64,000 bases of DNA from Amycolatopsis sacchari (GCF_900114035.1 NZ_FORP01000002.1:186001-250000); one strand, 5' to 3'; positions 53,977 through 63,556 are shown, counted from the first letter of the stretch. Translations and numbers: made by a program. Notes: generated by a model not told the origin, from the letters alone.

Positions 53977-56766
53977 TCAGCGCAAGGCTTTCCGGATCAG
54001 CTGGGCGAGGTGGACCGCGCGGCGGTCCGACTGCTGGGCGATCTGCGTGCGGCAGCTGAAGCCGTCCGAGACGACCACGGTGTCCGGGGCGGCTTCCCGG
54101 ATCGCGGGCAGCATGCGGTCCTCGGCCACGGCGACCGACACGTCGTAGTGGCCGCGCTCGAAACCGAAGTTGCCCGCCAGCCCGCAGCATCCCGAGTCCA
54201 AAGTGGAGTTCCGGATCCCCGCACGGGCCATCAGCCGTTCGTCCGCGGTGAAGCCCAGTTCCGCGTGCTGGTGGCAGTGCACCTGGGTGACCGCGTCGAG
54301 GTCGAGGTCCCGCAGCGGCAGGTCGGCGTCGGCGAGCAGCTCGGCGAACGTGCGGGTGCGGCTCGCCAGCAGCGCGGCCGTCTCGTCCCCCGGCAGCAGG
54401 TGCCCGAGGTCGCCGCGGAACAACGCCGTGCAGCTGGGTTCGAGGCCCACCACCTCGTACCCGGCGTCGAGGTACGGCTTGAGCACCGACAACGTGTGCC
54501 GAAGCACGCGCTTGGCCACGCCGAGCTGCCCGGTGGACATCCATGTCAGTCCACAACAGACATTCTGTTTCGGGACCACGACGTCGAAACCGGCCGCTTC
54601 GAGCACCTCGGTCGCCGCGTGCAGGACGTCCGGGGTGAGGTAGTTGTTGAAGGAATCGGGCCACAGCACCACCCGCTTGCCACCACCGGAGGTCCGCTTG
54701 TGGGAGCGGGTGAACGGCCGCGTGGCGAACTCCGGCAGATCCCGCTCCGGAGCCAGCCCGCCCAGCCGTTTCACGAGTGCGGCCACCCGTGGTCGGCGCA
54801 GCAGCGCGTTCAGCAGGCGCGGGGCGAGCGCCGAGAACCGCAGCCACAGCGGCAGCCAGCCCATCGAGTAGTGCGACAGGGGCCGCAGCCTGCCCTTGTA
54901 GTGCTGGTGCTGGAACTCCGCCTTGTACGTCGCCATGTCGACATCGACCGGGCAGTCCGACAGGCAGCCCTTGCACGACAGGCACAGGTCGAGCGCGTCC
55001 CGCACCTCCTCCGAGCGCCAGCCGCCGGTGATCAGCTCCCCGTTGATCATCTCGGCGAGCAGGTGCGCGCGCCCGCGCGTGGAGTGCTTCTCCTCGCGCG
55101 TGGCGCGGTAGCTCGGACACATCACGCCGCCACCGCTGGTGTTGCGGCACTTGCCGACGCCGACGCACCGGCGCATCGCCTCGGCGAAACTGCCGTGGTC
55201 GTGCGGATAACCCAGCGCCACGGGGATTTTCGCCTCACGCACCCGCAGGTCGGCATCGACGGCACGCGGGCGGACGAGGATGCCCGGGTTCATCCGGTCG
55301 TCCGGGTCGAAGATCGCCTTGAACCGCTCGAACAACGCCATCATCTCGGGGCTGTACATGCGCGGCAGCAGTTCCGAGCGTGCCTGCCCGTCGCCGTGCT
55401 CGCCGGACAACGAACCCCCGTGTGCGGCGACCAAGTCCGCCGCGTCCTCCAGGAACGAGCGGAAGTTCGCCTTGCCCGGCTGGGAAAGCAGGTCGAAGTC
55501 GATGCGCATGTGCAGGCAGCCCTCGCCGTAGTGCCCGTACACCACGGTCTTGCGGCCGTGCCGGGCCAGCAGCTGCTTGAACTCCCGCAGGTACGAGCCG
55601 AGCCGCTCCGGCGGCACCGCCGCGTCCTCCCAGCCGGGCCACGCCTCCGAGCCATCGGCCATGCGCGTCGCGAGCCCGGCGCCCTCCTCGCGGATCCGCC
55701 GCAACCGCCGCTGCGCCGCGGGGTCCGTGTGCACGACGTGCGGACGGCCCAGGTCGCGCGCCAGTCCGGCGGCCCGCTCCCGCGCCTCGTCGAGCGTGTC
55801 GCCAGTCAGCTCGACCAGCAGCCAGGCGCGGCCGTCAGGCAGGTCATCACCGCCGGAGGAGGTGAGCTTGACGAGCTCGACGTCCAGGCCCTCCACGGTG
55901 AGCGGCTTGCGCTCCAGGATCGCGGGCACGGCGTCGGCGGCGTCGATGTCCGAGGCGAAGCCGAACACGGCGAGCGCCTTGTGCTTCGGCAGTTCGACGA
56001 GCCGGAGCGTCGCGTCGAGCACGGTCACGCACGTGCCCTCGCTGCCGACCAGCGCGCGGGCGACGTTGAACCCGTTCTCCGGCAACAGGTGTTCCAGCCC
56101 GTACCCCGACACGCGGCGGCCCCACGCCGAGAGTTCCTTGCGCAGCAGGGCGAGGTTGCCGTCCACCAGGTCACGCAGCTCGCGGTACACGCGCCCCTCG
56201 GTGCCCGGCAGCGCGGCGCGGCGGTCCGCCTCCTGCCGGGACGTCGGCCCGACCGTCATCCTCGTGCCGTCGTAGAGCAGGACTTCGAGGCTTTCCACGT
56301 TGTCGGCCGTGCGGCCCCACGCGACGGAGTGCGAGCCGCACGCGTTGTTGCCGATCATGCCGCCGATCGTGCAGCGGCTGTGCGTCGAGGGATCCGGCCC
56401 GAACCGGAGCCCGTGCGGAGCGGCGACGGCCTGCAGGTCGTCGAGGACGGTGCCCGGGGCGACGCGGGCGGTTCGTGCCGCCACGTCCAGTTCCCGCACG
56501 CCGGCGAAGTACCGCGAGCTGTCCAGGACCAGGCCGGGACCGCACGCGTTGCCCGCGATGCTGGTGCCGCCACCCCGCGCGATCACGGGCGCGCCGGTCT
56601 CGCGGCACGCGGCCACGGCGGCCACTACGTCGTCTGCCGTGCGGGGCAGGACGACGCCGAGCGGCGCGTGCCGGTAGTTGGAGGCGTCGGTGGTGTAGAG
56701 CGCGAGGGCCCCCGGGTCGAAGGCCGCGTCCTGCTCGCTCAGAAGCTTCCGAAGGGTGTCGCGCAC
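53977..56766 (-). CDS. Fused FAD-linked oxidase and Fe-S/CCG protein (D-2-hydroxyacid dehydrogenase, YdiJ-like)
   Basis: 929 residues. N-terminal FAD PCMH domain (IARGGGTSIAGNACG near 65; GPDPSTHSRCTIGGMIGNNA near 123), FAD-linked oxidase C domain (to about 480), then two 4Fe-4S motifs (CVGVGKCRNTSGGGVMCP and CLSCKGCLSDCP, about 525-620) and two CCG-type domains (CCGLTWM, CCGLAGNFG). Oxidises D-lactate, D-2-hydroxyglutarate or similar, passing electrons to quinone. GTG start. Divergent from the hydratase gene 68 bases away. Confidence 0.9.
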   Translation of the reverse strand: MRDTLRKLLSEQDAAFDPGALALYTTDASNYRHAPLGVVLPRTADDVVAAVAACRETGAPVIARGGGTSIAGNACGPGLVLDSSRYFAGVRELDVAARTARVAPGTVLDDLQAVAAPHGLRFGPDPSTHSRCTIGGMIGNNACGSHSVAWGRTADNVESLEVLLYDGTRMTVGPTSRQEADRRAALPGTEGRVYRELRDLVDGNLALLRKELSAWGRRVSGYGLEHLLPENGFNVARALVGSEGTCVTVLDATLRLVELPKHKALAVFGFASDIDAADAVPAILERKPLTVEGLDVELVKLTSSGGDDLPDGRAWLLVELTGDTLDEARERAAGLARDLGRPHVVHTDPAAQRRLRRIREEGAGLATRMADGSEAWPGWEDAAVPPERLGSYLREFKQLLARHGRKTVVYGHYGEGCLHMRIDFDLLSQPGKANFRSFLEDAADLVAAHGGSLSGEHGDGQARSELLPRMYSPEMMALFERFKAIFDPDDRMNPGILVRPRAVDADLRVREAKIPVALGYPHDHGSFAEAMRRCVGVGKCRNTSGGGVMCPSYRATREEKHSTRGRAHLLAEMINGELITGGWRSEEVRDALDLCLSCKGCLSDCPVDVDMATYKAEFQHQHYKGRLRPLSHYSMGWLPLWLRFSALAPRLLNALLRRPRVAALVKRLGGLAPERDLPEFATRPFTRSHKRTSGGGKRVVLWPDSFNNYLTPDVLHAATEVLEAAGFDVVVPKQNVCCGLTWMSTGQLGVAKRVLRHTLSVLKPYLDAGYEVVGLEPSCTALFRGDLGHLLPGDETAALLASRTRTFAELLADADLPLRDLDLDAVTQVHCHQHAELGFTADERLMARAGIRNSTLDSGCCGLAGNFGFERGHYDVSVAVAEDRMLPAIREAAPDTVVVSDGFSCRTQIAQQSDRRAVHLAQLIRKALR

Positions 56767-56834
56767 GCCCCCATTGTGCCGCCTGGCGGGACGGCGGTCT
56801 TGCCGGAGGCGGACGCGCGGGGTTGGCTGGGCGC

Positions 56835-57620
56835 ATGGAAACAGCCGCCGTCCGTGAAGTCGCCGACCGCCTGCTGCTCGCCTACGAGAAGGGCGAGCCG
56901 ACCGCGCCCGTGATCGAGACGCACCCGGACGCCACGATCACCGACGCGTACCGCATCCAGCAGGAACAGGTGCGGCGGTGGGTGTCCGACGGGGACGTCG
57001 TCAAGGGGCACAAGGTCGGGCTCGCGTCGAAGGCCATGCAGCAGCAGATGGGTGTCGACCAGCCGGACTACGGGCACCTGCTGGCCGGCATGTTCCACCT
57101 GGAGCACCAGCCGATCAGCGCCGCGAGCCTCCTCCAGCCGCGGGTCGAGCCGGAGATCGCGTTCGTGCTCGGGCGGCGGCTCTCCGGGCCCGGCGTGACG
57201 GTCGCGGACGCGCTGCGTGCCGTCGATTTCGTGGTGCCCGCGCTGGAGATCGTGGCGTCGCGGATCACCGACTGGCGGATCTCCATCGTCGACACGATCG
57301 CCGACAACGCCTCCTCCGGTGGCGTGGTGCTGGGCAGCAAGCCGACGCTGCTGTCCGATGTGGACCTCCGGCTCACCGGCTGCTCGCTGCAGCTGGGCGG
57401 CGAGCTGGTCGCCACCGGGGCGGGTGCGGCCGTGCTCGGCTCGCCGGTCAACGCCTTGGTGTGGCTCGCGAACACCATCGGCCCGCTGGGCATCGACCTG
57501 GAGCCGGGGCACGTCGTGCTGCCGGGCTCGATGACCCGCGCGTACCCGGTGAGCGCGGGGGACACGGCGGTCGCCGACATGGGCGAGCTGGGCACGGTGA
57601 CCGCCGTGTTCACCGCCTGA
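56835..57620 (+). CDS. 2-keto-4-pentenoate hydratase / oxalocrotonate decarboxylase family
   Basis: 261 residues of the FAH-like hydratase fold: VKGHKVGLASKAMQQQMGV, RVEPEIAFVLGR (metal Glu pair EPE near 101), ALEIVASRITDW, and GSPVNALVWLANTIG. It hydrates 2-hydroxypenta-2,4-dienoate or decarboxylates oxalocrotonate in meta-cleavage pathways. No other meta-cleavage gene is nearby, so the assignment stays at family level. It converges with the PaoC-like gene, two bases between the stops. Confidence 0.88.
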   Translation: METAAVREVADRLLLAYEKGEPTAPVIETHPDATITDAYRIQQEQVRRWVSDGDVVKGHKVGLASKAMQQQMGVDQPDYGHLLAGMFHLEHQPISAASLLQPRVEPEIAFVLGRRLSGPGVTVADALRAVDFVVPALEIVASRITDWRISIVDTIADNASSGGVVLGSKPTLLSDVDLRLTGCSLQLGGELVATGAGAAVLGSPVNALVWLANTIGPLGIDLEPGHVVLPGSMTRAYPVSAGDTAVADMGELGTVTAVFTA

Positions 57621-57622
57621 CC

Positions 57623-59800
57623 TCACTCCACCAGCAGGTCCTCGATCGTGATCGGGATGTGGCGGACGCGGATGCCGGTCGCGTTGTAGACCGCGTTCGC
57701 GATCGCGGCCGCCACGCCCACCACGCCGATTTCGCCGAGCCCCCGGGCGCCGACGTCGTTGTGGAAGGTGTCCGGGTACTCGACGAACTCGACGTCGACC
57801 TGCGGGATGTCGGCGTTCACGGGCACCAGGTACCCGGCGAAGTCGCCGTTCGCGAACCGGCCGTTGTCCTCGATCTCCAGACCCTCGTGCAGCGCCGCCG
57901 AGACGCCCCAGATCATGCCGCCGCTCAGCTGGCTGCGCGCCAGCTGGTCGTTGATGATCCGGCCGCCGTCGAACACGCCCAGCAGCCGCGAAACCCGCAC
58001 CTCGCGGGTGAGCCGGTGGACGCGGACCTCGCAGAACTGGGCGCCGAACGAGCTGAACGAGTGCTTCGTCATCTCCTCGCCGGGCGCGGACGAACCGACC
58101 GCGGCGACGGATTCCTCGCCCACCGCCCGCAACAGCTCGCCGTAGGGCATGGTGCGCCCGCCGCCGTGGACCTGGCCCTCGGCGTAGGTGACCTCCTGCC
58201 CTTCGAACGGTGCGCCCGGCGCCGAAGCCAGCTTCAGCAGGGCGTCGAGCACCTCCGCGGTGGCGGCCATGATCGCCGTGCCGGTGCTCGCCGTGGCGGA
58301 CGAACCGCCGGACATGCCGCCCGGCGGGAACAGCGAGTTGCCCAGGCGCGGGGTGATGCGTTCCGGCGCGATGCCCAGCGACTCCGCGCCCACCGTCGAC
58401 ACCACGGTCAGCAGGCCCGTGCCCGGGTCGGCGCCGCTGGTGGAGATCACCGCGGTCTCGTCGGCGTTCAGCCGCACCTCGACCGACGAGGGGAACCGGA
58501 TCGCGGGGAACATCGCGGTCGCCACGCCGAGGCCCACCTGCCAGTCGCCGTCCGTGCGGCCGTTCGGCGTGCGGTGGATCCAGCCGAAGCGCTGCGCACC
58601 GGTGGTGAAGCACTCGTCGAGGTGCTTGCTCGACCACTGCAGGTCCTGCCCCGGCGGGGCGATCGAGTTGTTGCGCAGCCGCAGCTCGATCGGGTCCACG
58701 TCCAGCGCGACGGCCAGCTCGTCCATCGCGCTCTCCAGCGCGAACGAGCCGGGCGCCTCGCCAGGCGCCCGCATGAACGTCGTCTGCGGGAGGTCCAGCC
58801 GCACGACCCGCTGGCTGATCCGGAGGTTCCGGGTGGCGTACGACCGCAACGAGCTGGAGTGGGAGGTCTCCTCGACGAACGACCCCGAGCGCGGCAGCGT
58901 GCACCACGAGTCGTGCTTGAGCGCGAGCAGCGTGCCGTCGCGGTCCGCGCCCAGGGAGATCTCCTGCAGGGTCGCCGGGCGCGTGGCCGTCGCGGTGAAC
59001 ACCTGTTCCCGCGTCAGCGTCGCCTTGACCGGGCGGTTCAGCGCCCTCGCGGCCGCGGCAGCGAGGAAGCCCGGCACGGAGGTCCGGCCCTTCCCGCCGA
59101 ACGCACCGCCGACGAACGGGTTGACCACATGCACCTGCGCGGGCTCCAGGCCCAGCGCTCCGCTCAGCTCGTACGCCAGCAGGTTGCTGCCCTGGTTGCC
59201 GCTGTACACGGTCAGCACGCCGTCCTCCCACACCGCGACCGCGGAGTGCGGCTCCATCGCGGCGTGGTTCTGCGTCGCGGTGCGGTAGGTCGCCGACACG
59301 ACGACCGGGCTGTCCGCGAGAGCGTCCTCAATGGACTCGACGCCGTCAGCGAGCACGGTGACCACCGGCTCCGCACCGCCCAGGAGCTCGGGCGGGTCCT
59401 CGGCGTCGTCGAGGTGGTCCTCCAGTGACGTCCTGGCGGGTAACTGACGGTACGTGACCTCGACGAGCATCGACGCGTCCCGCGCCTGCTCGAACGTCTC
59501 CGCCACGACGAACCCGATCGGCTGCCCGTACCACTCGACGTCCCTGTTCCGCAGCGGCAGCCAGGCGTCCCCCGGGATCGGCATCGGCGGGGGCGTCTGG
59601 AGCTCCAGCGGGTCGAACGGCGTGTAGACCGCGAGCACGCCGGGCGCGCTCTTCGCCGCCGTCACGTCCATCGCCTCGATCTCCGCGCGGGCGACCGTGC
59701 TGGTGACCACGCAGCCGTAGACCATGCCGGGGAAGTTGTTGTCCGCCGCGTACTTCGCCCGCCCGGCGACCTTGAGCGGGGCATCCAGCCTGCCGGTCAT
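57623..59800 (-). CDS. Molybdenum aldehyde oxidoreductase large subunit, PaoC/YagR-like
   Basis: 725 residues of the xanthine-oxidase-family Mo subunit, without N-terminal Fe-S or FAD domains. GGAFGGKGRTSVPGF and the catalytic Glu in GARGLGEIGVVG (near C terminus) are present. FMRAPGEAPGSFALESAMDELA replaces the CoxL-type loop. The likely substrates are aldehydes (aromatic aldehydes for PaoABC). The ATG overlaps the FAD-subunit stop as ATGA. A different enzyme from that at 14-18 kb. Confidence 0.93.
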   Translation of the reverse strand: MTGRLDAPLKVAGRAKYAADNNFPGMVYGCVVTSTVARAEIEAMDVTAAKSAPGVLAVYTPFDPLELQTPPPMPIPGDAWLPLRNRDVEWYGQPIGFVVAETFEQARDASMLVEVTYRQLPARTSLEDHLDDAEDPPELLGGAEPVVTVLADGVESIEDALADSPVVVSATYRTATQNHAAMEPHSAVAVWEDGVLTVYSGNQGSNLLAYELSGALGLEPAQVHVVNPFVGGAFGGKGRTSVPGFLAAAAARALNRPVKATLTREQVFTATATRPATLQEISLGADRDGTLLALKHDSWCTLPRSGSFVEETSHSSSLRSYATRNLRISQRVVRLDLPQTTFMRAPGEAPGSFALESAMDELAVALDVDPIELRLRNNSIAPPGQDLQWSSKHLDECFTTGAQRFGWIHRTPNGRTDGDWQVGLGVATAMFPAIRFPSSVEVRLNADETAVISTSGADPGTGLLTVVSTVGAESLGIAPERITPRLGNSLFPPGGMSGGSSATASTGTAIMAATAEVLDALLKLASAPGAPFEGQEVTYAEGQVHGGGRTMPYGELLRAVGEESVAAVGSSAPGEEMTKHSFSSFGAQFCEVRVHRLTREVRVSRLLGVFDGGRIINDQLARSQLSGGMIWGVSAALHEGLEIEDNGRFANGDFAGYLVPVNADIPQVDVEFVEYPDTFHNDVGARGLGEIGVVGVAAAIANAVYNATGIRVRHIPITIEDLLVE

Positions 59801-60759
59801 CGGCGGCTCCCTTCGGTCAGTTCGAGCAGCGCGCGGACGATCGTCCGCTTGAGCAGGGAAGCCTTGAAAGCGTTGTGCGCCAACGGCCTCGCGCCCTCGA
59901 CGGCCAGCGCGGCGGCCTGCTCGAAGGACTCCTCGGTCACCGGCTTGCCACGCAGGGCCTCCTCGACGGCGGTCAGCCGCCACGGCACGGTCGCCACGCC
60001 ACCGGCCGCGACCCGCGCGTCGACGATCCGCGAGTCTCGGACGTCGAGCGCCACCGCGGCGGAGGCGAGCGCGAACTCGTACGACTGCCGGTCACGCACC
60101 TTGACGTACGTGGAGTTCGCCGCCCAGTCCAGCCGCGGCACGCGCACCTCGGTGATCAGCTCACCCGGCCGCAGGTCGTGCTCCACCTCGGGCGTTTCCC
60201 CTGGCAGGCGGTAGAAGTCGGTGAGCTTGACGGTGCGGGTGCCGTCCGCGCCCGCGAGCACCACCTCGGCGTCGAGCGCGACGAGCGCCACTGCCACGTC
60301 ACTGGCGTGCGTGGCGACGCAGGCGTCGCTCGTGCCGAGAATCGCGTGCATCCGGTTGACGCCTGTGATCGCGGAACAACCCGAGCCCGGCTCGCGGCGG
60401 TTGCACGGCATGGCGACGTCGCGGAAGTACGTGCAGCGCGTGCGCTGCATGAGGTTCCCGCCGATGCTCGCCATGTTGCGCAGCTGCTGCGACGCGCTGA
60501 GCAGCAGCGCCCGCGAGATCGCCGGGTACACGCCGGGGTGCGCGGCGATGTCGGCCATCCGTTCGAGCGCGCCGAACCGCAGGCCGTCGCCCGTGTCGAT
60601 GCCCCGCAGCGGGAGGTCGTTGATGTCCACGACGTGCCGTGGCGTCAGCACGTTGAGCTTCATCAGGTCGACGAGCGTGGTGCCGCCGGCCAGGAAGGCC
60701 GCGTCGGCGGAGAAAGCGCTTTCAATGGTGGGAGCGGTGGTCAGTTCAAACGGTCGCAT
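59797..60759 (-). CDS. Molybdenum aldehyde oxidoreductase FAD subunit, PaoB/YagS-like
   Basis: 320 residues. FAD motif FLAGGTTLVDLMKL (about 22) and NMASIGGNLMQRTRC (about 95). Cysteines in QRTRCTYFRD, MPCNRREPGSGC and SDACVATH match the extra 4Fe-4S site of E. coli PaoB, which ordinary FAD subunits lack. Overlaps the 2Fe-2S gene by 14 bases and the large subunit by 4. The early coding region holds the palindrome GAAAGCGCTTTC (60712-60723). Confidence 0.92.
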   Translation of the reverse strand: MRPFELTTAPTIESAFSADAAFLAGGTTLVDLMKLNVLTPRHVVDINDLPLRGIDTGDGLRFGALERMADIAAHPGVYPAISRALLLSASQQLRNMASIGGNLMQRTRCTYFRDVAMPCNRREPGSGCSAITGVNRMHAILGTSDACVATHASDVAVALVALDAEVVLAGADGTRTVKLTDFYRLPGETPEVEHDLRPGELITEVRVPRLDWAANSTYVKVRDRQSYEFALASAAVALDVRDSRIVDARVAAGGVATVPWRLTAVEEALRGKPVTEESFEQAAALAVEGARPLAHNAFKASLLKRTIVRALLELTEGSRR

Positions 60760-61198
60760 CAGCGTTCTTCACCTGTTCCACGGCTGCGACGATGTTGGGG
60801 TAGGCGGAGCAGCGGCAGAGGTTGCCCGACATGAACTCACGGACGTCCTCGACGTCCTGGCGCACGGCGGCCACGGCCGACATGACCTGGCCGGACGTGC
60901 AGAAGCCGCACTGCAGGGCGTCCTGCTCGACGAACGCGCGCTGCACGGGGTGCAGAGCGTCCTCTGTGGACAGTCCTTCGACCGTCGTCACGGGGTGTCG
61001 CACGGTGGCGGCCAGCGTGAGGCACGACAACACGGGCTTGCCGTCGACGTGCACGGTGCAGGCGCCGCACTGGCCCCGGTCGCAGCCCTTCTTCGGACCG
61101 GTGATGCCGAGCCGTTCCCGCAACGCGTCCAGCAGCGTCACACCGGGTTCGACGTCCAGCCGCTCGGTCCTGCCGTTGATTTCCAGCGAGATTTCCAT
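60746..61198 (-). CDS. Molybdenum aldehyde oxidoreductase 2Fe-2S subunit, PaoA-like
   Basis: 150 residues with both 2Fe-2S domains: KGCDRGQCGACTVHVDGKPVLSC (GCDRGQCGAC), then CGFCTSGQ and CRCSAYPNIV. E. coli PaoA has a Tat signal for the periplasm; this protein starts directly at MEISLEING and has none, so the enzyme is probably cytoplasmic. ATG at 61198 chosen from family start; the in-frame codons up to 61261 do not align. First gene of the operon, divergent from TetR. Confidence 0.9.
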   Translation of the reverse strand: MEISLEINGRTERLDVEPGVTLLDALRERLGITGPKKGCDRGQCGACTVHVDGKPVLSCLTLAATVRHPVTTVEGLSTEDALHPVQRAFVEQDALQCGFCTSGQVMSAVAAVRQDVEDVREFMSGNLCRCSAYPNIVAAVEQVKNADATV

Positions 61199-61277
61199 GA
61201 TGTGGTTGGGTCCCTTTCCCCCGGGCCCTCGGTGGAGTGCGACCTGGTTGCGGATAGTCATCCGCTTCGCTCTTCCG

Positions 61278-61306
61278 AAGCTAGCGGATTACAATCCGCT
61301 TGGCAA
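61278..61306. promoter_or_regulatory. TetR operator set inside divergent promoters of tetR and the PaoABC-like operon
   Basis: AGCGGATT-AC-AATCCGCT (61283-61300) is an 18-bp inverted repeat. Minus strand: TTGCCA (61306-61301) and TAGCTT (61283-61278) are exactly 17 bases apart with the palindrome filling the spacer. Plus strand: TACAAT (61290-61295), the -10 of tetR, lies in the palindrome's centre. Binding would shut both directions. Confidence 0.72.
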
Positions 61307-61325
61307 CGGGCGAGCAGGAGGAACC

Positions 61326-61895
61326 ATGGCGACGGGATCGGTCAGTCCGCGGCGGGCGGACACCCGGCGCAACCACGAGCGCATCCTCGCCGTCGCGGCG
61401 GAGTCGCTGACCTGCTCGGACGAGGTGTCGTTCAACGCTATCGCGAAGAAGGCCGGCGTGGGGGTCGGCACGGTGTACCGGCACTTCCCCACGCCGGAGT
61501 CGCTCATCCTCGCCGTGTACGAGCGCGAGGTGCGGCACCTCGTCGAGGTCGTGGAGGACCTGCTGCGCCGGTACCCGCCGGACCGGGCGTTCCGGGTGTG
61601 GGTGGTCGACCACCTGGCGCACTACATGATGTCCAAGCGCGGCCTCGCGGACGCACTCCGCCGGGCGACGTCGGCGCGGGGTGAGCTTCCGGCACACGCG
61701 TACGAGTCACTGGTCGCCGCGGTCGCGACCCTGCTGCGCGCGAACATCGACGCGGGCACGGTCCGCGCGGACCTGAGGCCGGAGGCGCTGGTGCGGGGCC
61801 TCGGCGGGCTGTGGTACCTCCAGCCGGAGGAGAACTGGAAGGCGCAGACGGAGGAGCTGCTGGACCTGCTGTGGCGGGGTATGCGGACGGAGTGA
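61326..61895 (+). CDS. TetR-family regulator of the PaoABC-like operon
   Basis: 189 residues. Helix-turn-helix about 15-60 (FNAIAKKAGVGVGTVYRHFPTPES) and a C-terminal domain with LRPEALVRGLGGLWYL. GGAGGA precedes the ATG. By its divergent position and the operator in the shared promoter it most likely represses the aldehyde oxidoreductase and itself, with an aldehyde or aromatic compound as inducer. Convergent with the alpha/beta hydrolase gene (7-base gap). Confidence 0.9.
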   Translation: MATGSVSPRRADTRRNHERILAVAAESLTCSDEVSFNAIAKKAGVGVGTVYRHFPTPESLILAVYEREVRHLVEVVEDLLRRYPPDRAFRVWVVDHLAHYMMSKRGLADALRRATSARGELPAHAYESLVAAVATLLRANIDAGTVRADLRPEALVRGLGGLWYLQPEENWKAQTEELLDLLWRGMRTE

Positions 61896-61902
61896 CTCGC
61901 AC

Positions 61903-62679
61903 CTAGAGGGCGGCCACGAAACGCTCCACGTGGGCGGCGACCTCGTCGGGGACCTCCAGCGGGGAAAGGTGCCCGGTGTCGCGGAGGACGGACATCGTCG
62001 CGGTCGGGAGGACCGGCAGCAGGCGTTCGGCGAGCACGGCGGGTGGATCGACCTGGTCGTGCTCGCCCGCCAGCACCAGGACGGGCACCTCGATCGCGGC
62101 GACGGTGTCCGCGATGTCCTCGATGATGCCGTGCCGGGGCCAGGCCAGGCGGGCCTCCGTCGTGACGTTGAGGCTGTCGGCGACAACCCTTGCGGGATCG
62201 GGCAAAGCACGGTGGGTCAGCACGTGGTCCAGCGCCGCGGTCACGGTTTCCGCGTTGTCGTAGGCGTGGGCGAGCGCCTCCCGTTCCTCCGCGCTCACCT
62301 CGGCGGGCCGGGGTGGCGCCGGGGCCACGAGTACCAGCCCGGCCAGCCCGTCCGGCCTGCGTGCCGCGACCAGCTGCGCCACCTTCCCGCCCATCGAGTG
62401 TCCGATGAGGACATACCGCGACAGCCCCAGCTCGTCGACCACCCGGAGCGCGTCGTCGGCGAGCTGGGTCAGCCCGTACGGTCCCGGCAGCTCACGCGCG
62501 GCACCCCAGCCCCGCTGGTCGTAGCGCACCACCGGTCGCCCCGGCAGCCGCTCGGCCACCGGCGCGAAGGTTTCGCCGGAACCACCCCAGTAGTGCAGGA
62601 AAACCAGTGCCGTCCCGGTTCCCGGCTCGTAACTCACCGGGAGGCCGCCCGCGACCGTCTTCACATCGTTCGCTTCCAT
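61903..62679 (-). CDS. Alpha/beta-fold hydrolase
   Basis: 258 residues. Oxyanion region LHYWGGSGETF, nucleophile elbow LIGHSMGGKVA (Ser near 93), acid in VLAGEHDQVDPP and His in LRDTGHLSPLE. Esterase, lactonase or dehalogenase; the substrate is not evident. ATG at 62679 with a GGTGG before it. It is 55 bases from the divergent AraC-type gene, which may regulate it. Confidence 0.9.
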   Translation of the reverse strand: MEANDVKTVAGGLPVSYEPGTGTALVFLHYWGGSGETFAPVAERLPGRPVVRYDQRGWGAARELPGPYGLTQLADDALRVVDELGLSRYVLIGHSMGGKVAQLVAARRPDGLAGLVLVAPAPPRPAEVSAEEREALAHAYDNAETVTAALDHVLTHRALPDPARVVADSLNVTTEARLAWPRHGIIEDIADTVAAIEVPVLVLAGEHDQVDPPAVLAERLLPVLPTATMSVLRDTGHLSPLEVPDEVAAHVERFVAAL

Positions 62680-62734
62680 GCCACCGACGCTAGGCGGGCA
62701 CCGGGGCCACGACGAGGTACGCTTCGGTCTGGTC

Positions 62735-63556
62735 ATGGTGAAAAACGGACAGCAGCGCATCAGAACGCTGCACTACCGCGTCGCGGCGGACTCGCCTTCC
62801 GGGGTGGAGGTGCTCACCTTTTCCCGGCTGCGTCTGATACCCGCGGGAAAGCAGTGGGACACCGTGCACCGGGCGGACTTCCACGTGCTCGCGCTGGGCA
62901 GGTCCGGTCGAGGCACGGTCGTGGTGGATTTCGTCCGGCACCCGCTCGACGCCGACCGCGTGGTCTGGATCCGCCCGGGGTGGACGCACTCGTGGGCGGA
63001 CATCGCCGCGGTCGAGGGCCTGGTGGTGTTGTTCCGGCCCGAGTTCGTGCCCCCGTCCTCGCCGGGCACCGACGTCCTCGGCCCGGTGAGCTGGCAGGTG
63101 GACCGCGCGGACCTGGTGCGGCTCGCCGCCGATCACCTGCGCCGCGAGTACGTTGAGGGAGACGCCGAGATCCTGCGTCACCTGCTGGAGGTGCTGCTGC
63201 TGCGGGTCGCCGGCGGCGCGCCGCGGCCGGCCGACGGGCGGGAGGTGTTCACCGCCTTCAGCCGCGCGGTCGAGGCGGAGTACGCGCGTTCCCGTGAGGT
63301 CGAGTGGTACGCCCGCCGGCTCGGCTACTCGCCGAGGACGCTGCGCCGCGCCACGCAGGAAGCGGTGGGCGTCGGCGCGAAGCGGTTCATCGACGACCGC
63401 GTGGTGCTGGAGGCGAAGCGCCTGCTCGCGCACACCGGGATCACGGTCGCGGAGTGCGCGCGCCGCCTCGGTTTCGACGATCCGGCGAACTTCGCGAAGT
63501 TCTTCCAGGCCCGCGCGGGAAGCACACCCGGCGCGTTCGCGGAGTCGGTGCGCTAA
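62735..63556 (+). CDS. AraC-family transcriptional regulator
   Basis: 273 residues. N-terminal cupin-like sensing domain (about 20-120; VVWIRPGWTHSWADI) and two C-terminal helix-turn-helix motifs (VEWYARRLGYSPRTLRRATQEA and ITVAECARRLGFDDPANFAKFF, second core ARRLGFDDPANFAKFFQ). ATG at 62735 is preferred; a longer frame exists but would run into the divergent promoter. No good ribosome site. It probably controls the divergent hydrolase or an unlinked pathway. Confidence 0.88.
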   Translation: MVKNGQQRIRTLHYRVAADSPSGVEVLTFSRLRLIPAGKQWDTVHRADFHVLALGRSGRGTVVVDFVRHPLDADRVVWIRPGWTHSWADIAAVEGLVVLFRPEFVPPSSPGTDVLGPVSWQVDRADLVRLAADHLRREYVEGDAEILRHLLEVLLLRVAGGAPRPADGREVFTAFSRAVEAEYARSREVEWYARRLGYSPRTLRRATQEAVGVGAKRFIDDRVVLEAKRLLAHTGITVAECARRLGFDDPANFAKFFQARAGSTPGAFAESVR

